Origin: Paenibacillus sp. N3.4
Lineage (GTDB): Bacteria; Bacillota; Bacilli; Paenibacillales; NBRC-103111
Assembly (NCBI RefSeq): GCF_008017805.1
Contig: NZ_VRTT01000052.1
Span: 1 to 53,439, forward strand
Length of the DNA stretch: 53,439 bases
Direction of reading: 5' to 3'
Shown here: piece by piece, positions 8,659 to 17,320 of the stretch
How positions within the stretch are numbered: position 1 is the first letter of the stretch
Layout of the letters: every line of letters begins with the position of its first letter
Program-made: the position numbers and the translations under genes
The notes under the pieces: generated by a model
Seen by the model: the letters and a program-made list of their open reading frames with translations, nothing else
Databases searched by the model: none
What the model was told of the DNA's origin: nothing

Positions 8659-8889
8659 TGGCAGTGAAGTGGCGGAATTGACGGGTATCCTCGACAGCTT
8701 CGGGGATGTGCTCCAGATAGGTTCGGGAACACACAGGTTCACTTATTAGGTAGAATTAGACGTCAAAAGAATATGGATATTTGTAACCTATATAACAAAA
8801 GGGAAGTAGTGTATGCTCGGGAATATGTCAAGGTATCCTTATGTGAAAACATGAAATTACTGCTAAATCAAAATATTTTTTTCTGTCTA

Positions 8890-8918
8890 TTGACAATTTC
8901 AAATTGAAGGAGTACTAT
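8890..8918 (+). promoter_or_regulatory. Sigma-A type promoter before the M-box
   Basis: Seen: TTGACA at 8890-8895, a 17-base spacer, and TACTAT at 8913-8918, close to the housekeeping consensus. Transcription would start near 8925, just before the riboswitch aptamer. The region 8659-8889 shows no gene and no clear terminator. Confidence 0.8.
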
Positions 8919-8934
8919 TCGAAAGTAATCATAT

Positions 8935-9160
8935 GTCCTCGTTAGGTGAGGCTCCTATACAAATACAGGCCACTGCCCGGAAACATCGAAAGATGCCAAT
9001 GGGTAGAACAGGGATTGCCGGATTAAGGCTTTTCATAAGGTGGCTAAGAGACTATGTAGTCTCTTTACGTTGTATAGTGCCAAAACTCGACTAGGGGGAA
9101 TATCGAATGTTTTTTTGTGCGCATTCATTCAACCCTCTAGTATCTGTCTAGAGGGTTTTT
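8935..9160 (+). promoter_or_regulatory. M-box (ykoK) magnesium riboswitch with its terminator
   Basis: Seen: the aptamer core GTTAGGTGAGGCTCCTATAC (8941-8960), AGGCCACTGCCC (8967-8978), ATCGAAAGATGCCAATGGGT and AACAGG, all characteristic of M-box RNAs that bind several Mg2+ ions. The expression platform ends in a strong hairpin, AACCCTCTAG/CTAGAGGGTT with a T tract (9131-9160). Known for the family: high Mg2+ stabilises the aptamer and favours the terminator; low Mg2+ allows read-through. The gene served is mgtA downstream, although a small ORF and a second terminator lie between. Confidence 0.93.
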
Positions 9161-9191
9161 CATTTTATTTTGAAAAGGGGGAAACATCCAC

Positions 9192-9341
9192 ATGGACAGT
9201 TGTCCGAGTTGTAAAACTTATCATCATCAACACCATGCAATGAGGGAGAACCGTGTTCTCTTCGCTCTCGAATGTTCCCCATACGTATATGCTAGGCTGT
9301 CAGTACCACTTGGGCAGGTCTATTTAAGCATGCGTATTTGA
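9192..9341 (+). CDS. Cys/His-rich 49-residue leader ORF
   Basis: An ORF with a good ribosome binding site (AAAAGGGGGAA, 9174-9184) starts at the ATG at 9192. Its N-terminus holds CPSC (residues 4-7) and HHQHH (11-15), a plausible metal-binding cluster; the rest has no recognisable domain. It lies between the M-box terminator and a second terminator at 9375-9406, before mgtA. That position suits a regulatory leader peptide whose translation influences the second hairpin. It may instead encode a tiny metal-binding protein. I do not recognise a family, and real translation is inferred only from the RBS and the unusual composition. Confidence 0.45.
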   Translation: MDSCPSCKTYHHQHHAMRENRVLFALECSPYVYARLSVPLGQVYLSMRI

Positions 9342-9374
9342 TGTGCGAGCGAATGAGATCACGATAAAACGGTC

Positions 9375-9406
9375 AGCTCTCCCTGATGCTAGGGAGAGCT
9401 TTTTTT
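9375..9406 (+). terminator. Second terminator in the mgtA leader
   Basis: Seen: perfect 10-bp arms AGCTCTCCCT and AGGGAGAGCT with a 6-base loop and a T7 tract, starting 34 bases after the Cys/His-rich ORF. It stands 42 bases before the mgtA start, so it must be bypassed for mgtA expression from the M-box promoter. This suggests a second attenuation step. Confidence 0.85.
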
Positions 9407-9447
9407 GTGTGTTATATTGGCTTTATTTTGAATTGGAGGAAATTATT

Positions 9448-12088
9448 ATGAACAAACAAAAAACAAACTTTGAAGTATTAAATAAAGAAATTGCAGAGCG
9501 ACTCATCCATGCATCCAGATGTCAAGTGGATGATTTGATGGAAGATCTGTCGAGCAACGTTCAAGGACTTACGGAAGCTGAGTCCCTTGTCAGACTAAAC
9601 CTTTATGGGAAAAATCAAATTGCGCATGAAAAACCTCCTGCATGGTTCATTCAACTGCTCGGATGCTTTAAGAATCCGTTCATCCTTATCCTGCTTGGTT
9701 TAGATATTTTTTCGTATTTTACAGATGATATGGAAGCTGTAATGATTATCAGCACGATGGTTTCAATCAGCGTCCTGATTACCTTTACTCAGGAATTTCG
9801 TTCCATTCGGACGGCGGAAAAGCTCAAAGCCATGGTTAAAACAACGGTAGCCGTAACTCGTCAATCCGTAAGAAAAGAAATGGATTTGGAGCTGTTAGTA
9901 CCCGGTGATGTGATCCACCTCTCAGCGGGGGACTTAGTTCCAGCGGATGTAAGATTACTTTCATCCAAAGATCTTTTCGTTGCGGAAGCCTCCTTAACCG
10001 GGGAAGCGTTGCCTGTTGAAAAACAGGACACGATGCAGCGAGGTATCGGGAGAATATCGAAAGATAAACAACGTTTATCGATGAACGCCTTGGAACTTAA
10101 TAATATGTGTTATATGGGAACCAATATTATTAGCGGTACGGCAACGGCAGTTGTCATTTCAACAGGAGTTTCCACGTATTTTGGTTCCATGGCCAAGACG
10201 CTGTTAGGCAAGCGGCCGATGACTAGTTTTGATAAAGGAGTTAATAGCGTAACCTTCGTCATCATTCGTTTCATGTTCGTTATGGTTCCGATTATTTTTT
10301 TCATAAATGGTTTTACAAAGGGAGATTGGGTAGAAGCCTTTTTCTTCGGTCTATCGGTCGCAGTCGGCTTGACGCCGGAAATGCTGCCAGTCATTGTTAC
10401 GGCAAACTTAGCTAAAGGTGCGGCTGCAATGGCTCGTAACAAAGTGGTCGTAAAAAAACTCAATGCCATTCAAAACTTTGGTGCAATGGATATTTTATGC
10501 ACAGACAAAACAGGAACATTGACACAAGATAAAATCATCCTCGAGAAACACTTGGATATATATGGAAACGATGATGAAGAGGTATTGGAATACGCCTATT
10601 TGAACAGCTATCATCAAACAGGATTAAAAAATTTGTTGGATGTCGCGGTATTGGAGCGCGCTGAACTAACGGATATGTTGGGAGCTCAAAAAAACTTTAC
10701 CAAAATAGATGAAATACCTTTTGATTTTAATCGCAGGCGGATGTCAGTCATATTAGAGAAACACACGAAAGAACACATTCTCATTTGTAAAGGTGCAATG
10801 GAAGAAATAGTTAGCAATTGTTCGTATGCGCTGGATAACGGAAAAGTTGTCCCTCTTACAACGGACATGATACAAAAAGTGAATCAACTTATCCATGAGT
10901 TGAATAACGATGGGTTGCGAGTCATTGCTGTTGCCATTAAAAATTTGGATTCAAAGGATGAGGAGTACGGTGTAAAAGACGAGAGCAATATGATCCTTGT
11001 TGGCTACATCGGCTTCCTAGATCCTCCTAAAGAGAGCGCTGCTACTGCCATTAAGGTCTTGAAAGAAAATGGGGTAGCTGTGAAAGTACTAACGGGTGAT
11101 AATGCAGCAGTTACTCGTAAAGTTTGTAAGGATGTGGGGATTGAAGTGGGTGAAATTGTTCTGGGAGCTGATATTGATCACCTCTCGAATGAACAATTAG
11201 CGAATTTAGCTGAACATACGATCGTATTTGCTAAATTAAACCCACTGCAAAAGGCAAGGATCGTTCGAGCACTGCAAAGCAAGGGGCATACCGTAGGATT
11301 TATGGGGGATGGGATTAATGATGCAGCTTCTTTGAAAGATGCGGATGTAGGTATTTCTGTGGATACGGCTGTCGATATCGCGAAGGAATCAGCAGATATT
11401 ATTTTGCTGGAAAAAAGCTTAATGATACTGGAAGAAGGAGTCATTGAAGGGCGTAAAACATTTGGGAACATCATCAAATATATTAAAATGACGGCAAGTT
11501 CCAACTTCGGCAACATGTTCAGTGTATTGGGCGCAAGTGCTTTCTTGCCTTTCCTGCCGATGCTTCCTATTCATCTGCTTATCCAAAATCTATTTTATGA
11601 TATTTCGCAATTTATCGCTTCCTTGGGACAACATGGATAAAGAATTTTTGGCTAAACCGCAAAAATGGGACGCTAAGTCTGTCGGTAGATTTATGATTTT
11701 TATTGGTCCCATTAGCTCTATTTTCGATTATGTAACTTATTTTGTGATGTATTATATTTTTTCCGCCAACCATGTGGGGGAACAATCCCTGTTCCAATCT
11801 GGGTGGTTTATCGAAGGATTATTATCACAAACGTTAATTGTGCATATGATTCGAACGGAGAAAATCCCGTTTATTCAAAGCAAAGCGAGCTTGCCTGTGA
11901 TTTTGTTGACGAGCGTCATTATGCTGGCAGGCATCTATATCCCTTTTTCGGCGTTTGGCGAAAGTATTGGTTTACAGCCGCTGCCAATGAGCTATTTCCC
12001 TTGGTTGGTAGGTATACTGCTTAGCTATTGCGTATTAACGCAAACGATCAAAAAATGGTATATCCGTAAGTTTAACGAATGGCTGTAG
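9448..12088 (+). CDS. mgtA: Magnesium-importing P-type ATPase MgtA, frameshifted near the 3' end
   Basis: About 879 residues when read through one frame break. The ATG at 9448 follows TTGGAGGA. Visible P-type features: the actuator motif TGEALPVEK, the phosphorylation motif DKTGTLTQ (codons near 10504), and the hinge GDGINDAASLKDADVGISVD. Around them are membrane helices, including LLIQNLFYDISQ. At 11611-11615 the frame changes: removing one A would give DISQ-F-SLPWDNMDKEFL, the usual family sequence, and the rest (to 12088) encodes the last helices with KWDAKSVGRFM. The enzyme imports Mg2+ at the expense of ATP. Upstream control by an M-box supports the assignment. mgtC follows 25 bases later. 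Confidence 0.9.
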
Positions 12089-12113
12089 AAATTAAATAAA
12101 GCAGGTGATACAG

Positions 12114-12779
12114 ATGACTACTATGGAAATGATAATGAAATTAAGTCTTGCTTTACTATTCGGATTACTGATAGGCATCGATCGACAAATCAAACAAAAG
12201 CAGCTCGGGATTAGACCTAGTATGGTCATCTGTATCATTAGTTGTTTGATTACAATCGTTTCTATCGAAGCTTTTGGTAAATTTGCCGGGTCCTCACATC
12301 CTAACATGGATCCGATGAGATTAGCCGCACAGATCGTTAGTGGAGTTGGTTTTATAGGGGCAGGAGTGATTCTAAGAAGAAGCAACGAAGTCATATCCGG
12401 TCTAACCTCCGCAGCGCTAATATGGTCGGCATCCGGTTTAGGCATTGCGATCGGGGCTGGCTTCTACACGGAAGCTTTTTGCGCAGTCGTGCTGCTTATT
12501 CTGGCCGTAAATCTGGTTCCTTATGCCATTAAATCCATTGGGCCTACCACTCTAAATAGATACGATGTTGCAGTGAAAATTGTTTTGGAGCCTAATCTTC
12601 GTTTGACTGAACTTATCAAGGCGATAGAGCGGAAGGATCAAGAAGTGGGTGCTAATGAAGGTCCATTCAAAATCCGACATATGAAACTTAAGGATTTGGA
12701 CAATGACAGACAATTGCTGGATATCACCCTTTCGGTACCAGAAAAACAATATACAACAGAAATTTACTATTATATTTAA
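12114..12779 (+). CDS. MgtC/SapB family membrane protein
   Basis: A 221-residue protein; the ATG at 12114 is chosen because AGGTGA lies 5 bases upstream. The N-terminal part has about five membrane helices with the family marks LLIGIDRQIKQKQLGIRPSM (residues about 14-33) and GVGFIGAGVIL. The soluble C-terminal domain (about 140-221) is of the length seen in MgtC-like proteins. MgtC proteins are linked to growth at low Mg2+ and, in some bacteria, to restraint of the F-type ATPase; they are not transporters themselves. It very probably shares the mgtA transcript and M-box control. Confidence 0.88.
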   Translation: MTTMEMIMKLSLALLFGLLIGIDRQIKQKQLGIRPSMVICIISCLITIVSIEAFGKFAGSSHPNMDPMRLAAQIVSGVGFIGAGVILRRSNEVISGLTSAALIWSASGLGIAIGAGFYTEAFCAVVLLILAVNLVPYAIKSIGPTTLNRYDVAVKIVLEPNLRLTELIKAIERKDQEVGANEGPFKIRHMKLKDLDNDRQLLDITLSVPEKQYTTEIYYYI

Positions 12780-12829
12780 AAAATTGACCATGTTTTAACC
12801 GTATCGGTTGAACACTTATAAATAAATGA

Positions 12830-13486
12830 TCAAGCCATATCTTCAGACTGCTTTAGACGATCAAGTACCAATTGCACAGCAATGGCATCGTCCAAATAGC
12901 CAAGCGGAAAAACGTAATCGGGAATGATATCAGCGGACATAACAAAATAAAGAAGTGCGCTTCCAAGTAGTGCACGTCTTTCTGATGTAATGTCATTTTC
13001 GCAAAATTGAAGATACATTTGCTTAAGCCTATCAATGAAAGGTCCGGCTCCATTGACACTTGCAAATTTAGTAGGGAAGTCATCGATAATGATTTGCTTT
13101 CCTTCTTCCGTTAAGGCATATTGCTCATATTTGCTCAGTTCTTTCTGAACGAGTTCGGCTGTAAACTGATGATCGATGAAATTGGAAGACTGCAGAATTT
13201 TTTGCACACTACTTATGGATGTGTAAATATCCGATTGCCTTTCGTCTTGTGGCACACTGATATCGAATCCTGCTGCTTGAAATAATTGTGCGGTTGGAAC
13301 TCCGAGGTGAAGGGCAAAGGTCTCCAAATGATGGAGTCTTGCCTTTTGTTTCCCACTGATGATTCGAGAAATGGTAGCCGTATCAATCCCCGTAAGTGAA
13401 CTTAGTTTCCGCATGGAGAAGGAACGCGACTTTAATAAAGAGGTTAAAGTCACTCCGAGTGTTTCATTAATTTTGGATTCAGACAT
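12830..13486 (-). CDS. XRE-family regulator fused to a DUF1232 (YkvA-like) domain
   Basis: A 218-residue protein on the minus strand, the only one in this block. Residues 8-65 form a helix-turn-helix of the Cro/XRE type (FSMRKLSSLTGIDTATISRIISG). The C-terminal part (about 165-212) has the DUF1232 pattern LLGSALLYFVMSADIIPDY followed by GYLDDAIAVQLVLDRL. DUF1232 proteins such as YkvA are small membrane-associated proteins of unknown role, so a DNA-binding member could sense a membrane state. The start has the RBS AAAAGGGGTGA. It is divergent from the YtaF-like gene, and a perfect inverted repeat lies just before both. Confidence 0.8.
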   Translation of the reverse strand: MSESKINETLGVTLTSLLKSRSFSMRKLSSLTGIDTATISRIISGKQKARLHHLETFALHLGVPTAQLFQAAGFDISVPQDERQSDIYTSISSVQKILQSSNFIDHQFTAELVQKELSKYEQYALTEEGKQIIIDDFPTKFASVNGAGPFIDRLKQMYLQFCENDITSERRALLGSALLYFVMSADIIPDYVFPLGYLDDAIAVQLVLDRLKQSEDMA

Positions 13487-13511
13487 CCTATGGTTTCACC
13501 CCTTTTGGCCT

Positions 13512-13532
13512 GTGTTGAAATAATCTCAACAC
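13512..13532. promoter_or_regulatory. Possible operator, inverted repeat
   Basis: Seen: GTGTTGA, 7 bases, TCAACAC, a perfect 7-bp inverted repeat between the XRE-DUF1232 gene and the divergent YtaF-like gene, 26 bases before the regulator's start codon. Size and symmetry fit a dimeric HTH protein. That the neighbouring regulator binds here is inferred. Confidence 0.45.
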
Positions 13533-13607
13533 TTTTTATTTGGAAAAGCACTTTTTTGCTGCATCATCAATACTCTGACTGTATACAGTATGGAGGAGTG
13601 AAACAAA

Positions 13608-14249
13608 ATGACAACATGGCTTTTGATCCTAGGATTTGCGGTATCTTCAAGTTTGGATAATTTAGGTGTAGGTATCTCTTATGGTATTCGTGGTACGCGG
13701 ATTGGTTTTTCTTCAAATGTCGTTATCGCCATTATTTGTTTTCTTTTCAGCATGATCGGGATTTTCTCCGGAACATGGCTTTCCAAGGTTCTGCCTGGCA
13801 TTTATCCTGTCTTGGTAGGTGCGTTTCTATTGATTATTATTGGTATTCGCATTATTTTATTAGCAATGCCGCGAAAGAAACAACATGTACCGCCAGAAGC
13901 GGATCAGAATCAAACCGATGCGACTGACGTGAAGTCAATTCTCAAGAATCCTGAAATGGCGGATAGGGATAAATCGGGAGATATTGGTTTAGGTGAGGCC
14001 TGCATTCTAGGGGTAGCGCTCTCTGCTAATGCAATTACGAATGGCCTAGGTGCAGGCTTACTTGGATTATCGCCTCTAGCTATATCCATAACCGCCGCTG
14101 TCGGTAGTTTCATTACGGTATGGCTCGGTGTTGTTCTAGGTGGAAAAGTAGCGGGGATTCGTATTGGTTCTTTCACAGTTGGTCAATTCGGGACCATTCT
14201 TAGTGGCATTATGCTGTTGTTAATTGCAAGCAATTCATTGTTCGGTTGA
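13608..14249 (+). CDS. ytaF: Sporulation membrane protein YtaF-like (MntP superfamily)
   Basis: A 213-residue protein with six likely membrane segments in two three-helix halves, separated by a charged loop (about 87-125). Each half starts with a related motif: FAVSSSLDNLGVGISYG (residues 9-25) and GVALSANAITNGLGAGLLG. These Asp/Asn-containing motifs are typical of the MntP/YtaF group, in which MntP exports Mn2+. YtaF itself is a sporulation-linked member of unknown substrate. RBS GGAGGAGTG precedes the ATG. It is divergent from the XRE-DUF1232 regulator. Confidence 0.8.
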   Translation: MTTWLLILGFAVSSSLDNLGVGISYGIRGTRIGFSSNVVIAIICFLFSMIGIFSGTWLSKVLPGIYPVLVGAFLLIIIGIRIILLAMPRKKQHVPPEADQNQTDATDVKSILKNPEMADRDKSGDIGLGEACILGVALSANAITNGLGAGLLGLSPLAISITAAVGSFITVWLGVVLGGKVAGIRIGSFTVGQFGTILSGIMLLLIASNSLFG

Positions 14250-14401
14250 TGCTTTGCTGCTCATGCACGTATCCTATATTTTACGTAAGGGGTTGTATTT
14301 TATGACATAAATGAAAGTAGTCCATAAGGATTTTGTAGCGATTTACAAGGAAATAGGTTGTGATATTATAAATATACAGAGTTGGATATCTGACTTCCCA
14401 A

Positions 14402-14430
14402 AGCTCTCGTTTTATATAGAGAGTTTTTTT
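14402..14430 (+). terminator. Probable terminator before the response regulator gene
   Basis: Seen: CTCTC, an AT-rich loop, GAGAG and a run of seven T, in the gap between the YtaF-like gene and the response regulator. The stem is short, so the call is moderate. It probably ends the ytaF transcript or attenuates the two-component operon. The gap 14250-14469 shows no other feature. Confidence 0.5.
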
Positions 14431-14469
14431 GTTTTAGAATTGAATTTATCTGGTTTCAGGGAGGCACAC

Positions 14470-15174
14470 ATGGAAAATTTATTTCGAAACGAAGTACTTA
14501 TTGTGGAGGACGATGACAATATTAGACGGTTTGTTGCGATTAATTTAGAAAGATCCGGATTCAAAGTTACTGAGGCTGCTTTGGGAGGGCTTGGATTAGA
14601 ACTTATTTCGATATGTCGGCCTGATGTTGTTGTTCTGGACATTATGCTGCCTGATATGGATGGGTTTGAATTTTGTGAGGAGTTAAGAAAAATCGATCCT
14701 GACATTGTGATTGTTTTTCTGACTGCGCGCGCGCAAGATTTGGACAAGATTAGGGGACTTGAGCTTGGTGCTGATGATTATATTGTTAAACCGTTTAATC
14801 CGTTAGAACTCGTAGCCAGAATCAGAACGGTATTGCGACGCACCCATAAGGTGACCGATTCACAAAGAAAAACACTTCAATCTGGTTCAATCCGCCTAGA
14901 TCTAGATGCCAATAAGTTATTTAAATATGATGTCTTTATTGAATTAACGCCTAAGGAATATCAAATGATCAAGACATTTTTGGAAAACCCCGATAAAGCT
15001 TTATCCAGGAATGATCTATTGAACCTTATTTGGGGAGAAGATTTTGTAGGGGATACCAAAACTGTAGATGTCCATGTTCGAAAACTTCGGGAAAAGATTG
15101 AAGATGATGGATCCAAACCGAAGTTGATCGAGACCGTATGGGGATTGGGATACCGCTGGAGAAAAGAGGTTTGA
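14470..15174 (+). CDS. OmpR-family response regulator
   Basis: A 234-residue protein; the ATG at 14470 is preferred over upstream in-frame codons because CAGGGAGG precedes it and the receiver domain begins immediately after. Receiver domain: VEDDDN (acidic pocket), phosphoacceptor Asp in VLDIMLPDMDG (near residue 57), TA in FLTARA and K in YIVKPFNP. The winged-helix output domain (about 135-232) has LTPKEYQMIKTFLENP and VDVHVRKLREKIE. It is followed 4 bases later by its kinase. Target genes are not evident; location in a Mg2+/envelope block suggests an envelope or cation signal. Confidence 0.92.
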   Translation: MENLFRNEVLIVEDDDNIRRFVAINLERSGFKVTEAALGGLGLELISICRPDVVVLDIMLPDMDGFEFCEELRKIDPDIVIVFLTARAQDLDKIRGLELGADDYIVKPFNPLELVARIRTVLRRTHKVTDSQRKTLQSGSIRLDLDANKLFKYDVFIELTPKEYQMIKTFLENPDKALSRNDLLNLIWGEDFVGDTKTVDVHVRKLREKIEDDGSKPKLIETVWGLGYRWRKEV

Positions 15175-15178
15175 ACGG

Positions 15179-16578
15179 TTGAGTATTCAAAAAAGATTAG
15201 TAGGAAGTTATCTCGTTGTCATTATCATTACGGTTACCATTTGGAGTTTTTCCTGATTATGTTGGTGAACTATTATTATTTTCATAATGTTGAACGCATA
15301 TTGACGAATCAAGCGGAGCTTTCTGCTTCTTTTTTTCATCAATATGCCACTGACGAAGATATCGAGAAGCAATCAGAACGGCTTCTGAGTGGATTTTCAC
15401 ATAATTCAGCTGCACAGGTCCAGATCATCCATGCATCTGGTCAGCTTCTTCAGGACTCAACCGGACTTCCTGCTGGTGAGAGGATGAACCAATATCCGGA
15501 TGTACAAGAGGCGTGTATGGGGAAAATAGGCATTTGGAAAGGATATGAACCAAATTCCAAAGAAGCCCTATTAGCGGTAGCTTATCCGTTGCAAACCAAG
15601 CAAAATACGGTTGGTGTTGTTAGGTTTGTTACGTCTTTAACGGAAACGGAGAAAACGGTTAATCAAGTTTCCGCCATCTTTATTGCTGTCGGACTTTTGG
15701 TTATTGCCATAGTTGCCGTTCTCGGTATCCTCCTATCCAGGACTATCACTAGCTCAATTACTGAACTAAAATTAGCAGCTGAAAAAATGGCTGAAGGGGA
15801 TTTCTCCGTCAGAGCTAATAAGCACTATCGGGACGAGCTAGGCGCGTTGGCAGATACATTAAATACAATGGCAGCAAAAATACTGAAAAACGAACAGATC
15901 AAAAACGATTTTATATCATCGGTTTCTCATGAACTTCGTACGCCGCTAACGTCTATAAAAGGTTGGGTTGTTACCTTAGCTTCGACTGAGGAAAAGGATA
16001 AGAACCTGTTAAAGGACGGACTTGAAATTATCGATACTGAAACCGATAGGCTAACCCACATGGTAGATGAACTGCTTGACTTTGCTAAATTGGATAACGG
16101 TCGAATAGCCTTATTGCCTACGTCCGTTCATCTTAAAAGCTTGCTTTTACATATTGGCAAACAGCTTGCTCCCAGAGCTGCTCGACAGCAGATTTTATTG
16201 GATGTACATGCTGATGATTCACTTCCTGTCATCCAAGCTGATGAAAATCGGCTCAAACAAGTATTCATTAACCTGTTAGACAACTCATTGAAATTTACCG
16301 GGCCCAATGGACGCATTAACATGTATGCCCATGCGGAGCAGCATCAGGTCATCATCACCGTTGAGGATACGGGTTCGGGAATCGATGAGCAGGACTTAGC
16401 AAATGTATGCCAAAAGTTCTACAAAGGAAACATCCATGCTGCCGGAAGCGGTCTGGGCTTATCGATCTCGGAACAAATCATCAAACTACATCACGGGGAG
16501 CTAAAAATACACAGTAAGGTGGGAAGAGGAACGAAAGTGGAAATCTTTCTTCCAATAAAAGGAGATAATTATTTTTAA
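15179..16578 (+). CDS. Sensor histidine kinase, frameshifted near the N-terminus
   Basis: About 466 residues when read through one break. A TTG at 15179, after RBS AAGAGG, encodes a basic N-terminus and most of the first membrane helix (IQKRLVGSYLVVIIITV). At 15240-15242 a TTT run needs one more T to continue as T-I-L-E-F-F-L-I-M in the long frame. Then follow an extracellular sensor region (about 40-165), a second helix, HAMP (about 190-242, with LAAEKMAEGDFSVRA), the dimerisation/His domain with SHELRTPLTSI, and an ATPase domain with NLLDNSLKFTGP and GSGLGLSI. It partners the OmpR regulator just upstream. The signal is unknown. Confidence 0.88.
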
Positions 16579-16651
16579 CTATTTCATAACCTTTTATTTT
16601 CCTTAAAAATATAAAATAGAACAGTACAAAGACATGCAAGGAGCAAAAAAA

Positions 16652-17203
16652 ATGTTGAACAAATGGATTTGTACAGGGCTCATTGTAACTTCATTATTAT
16701 GGATCAATGGGTGTGAAATGCCTTCTACCCCGATGGATTTAATTAAATCGCCCTCCTCCGATGTGAATGACAAAGGGGAGGATTTCAACACCGTCCTCCG
16801 AGCATTGCTTCCTGACGGGGCCAGGCTATTAGGATCGGACCACGGGAACAAAGGAAAAAGCATATCATTCGGAGATGTGGATGGCGACGGGATCGATGAG
16901 GCAATGGTTGTTTATGAAGAGAACCTTACGAAAGACAAGATTCTTAAGGCAGCATTGTTGAAGCAGCATAATGAAGAATGGCAAATTATTTGGGATACGA
17001 AGGGCTTCGGTTATGGTTTAGACTACGCAGGCCTTACGGATGTTACGAATGACGGTCGTCCTGAGATCATTCTGGGATGGTCATTGGGCGCGGGAGAAAA
17101 TGGACTGGATATATATGAATGGCAGAATAATTCATTAAAACTATGGACTAAGAAATGGTATCAAGGACATCTTGATTTGGATAAAATCATCCATACAATG
17201 TGA
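16652..17203 (+). CDS. Lipoprotein with FG-GAP/VCBS-like repeats
   Basis: A 183-residue protein; the ATG at 16652 is chosen because AAGGAG lies 8 bases upstream, better placed than for the ATG at 16634. The signal peptide ends at INGC, so Cys21 is likely lipidated. The mature part holds two calcium-binding-type FG-GAP repeats: FGDVDGDGIDEAMVVYEE and LTDVTNDGRPEIILGWSLG. This suggests a partial beta-propeller-like domain. It is downstream of the two-component pair and could be a regulated product. The exact function is unknown. Confidence 0.7.
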   Translation: MLNKWICTGLIVTSLLWINGCEMPSTPMDLIKSPSSDVNDKGEDFNTVLRALLPDGARLLGSDHGNKGKSISFGDVDGDGIDEAMVVYEENLTKDKILKAALLKQHNEEWQIIWDTKGFGYGLDYAGLTDVTNDGRPEIILGWSLGAGENGLDIYEWQNNSLKLWTKKWYQGHLDLDKIIHTM

Positions 17204-17252
17204 GTGGATATGGAGAGCGAGCCTTCGGGCTAGTCATGCTGATGGTAAGCAA

Positions 17253-17280
17253 AGGCTCTCTCTTACGAGAGAGCCTATTT
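17253..17280 (+). terminator. Terminator-like hairpin before the FtsW-type gene
   Basis: Seen: AGGCTCTCTC, TTAC, GAGAGAGCCT, a perfect 10-bp stem, but followed only by a weak T-rich tail (ATTTGTG). Just upstream a second small hairpin (GAGCCTTCGGGCT) is visible. It likely ends the lipoprotein transcript. Confidence 0.6.
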
Positions 17281-17320
17281 GTGCTGGGAACGCAAATATA
17301 GATGAACTAGACACTTTGTT

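Noticed and set aside
9040..9243. ORF across the M-box expression platform
   Set aside because: It overlaps the conserved riboswitch and its terminator and has no RBS; the sequence is explained by RNA structure.
14311..14469. N-terminal extension of the OmpR-type regulator
   Set aside because: It would run through a terminator-like hairpin at 14402-14430; the ATG at 14470 has the RBS and the correct domain start.
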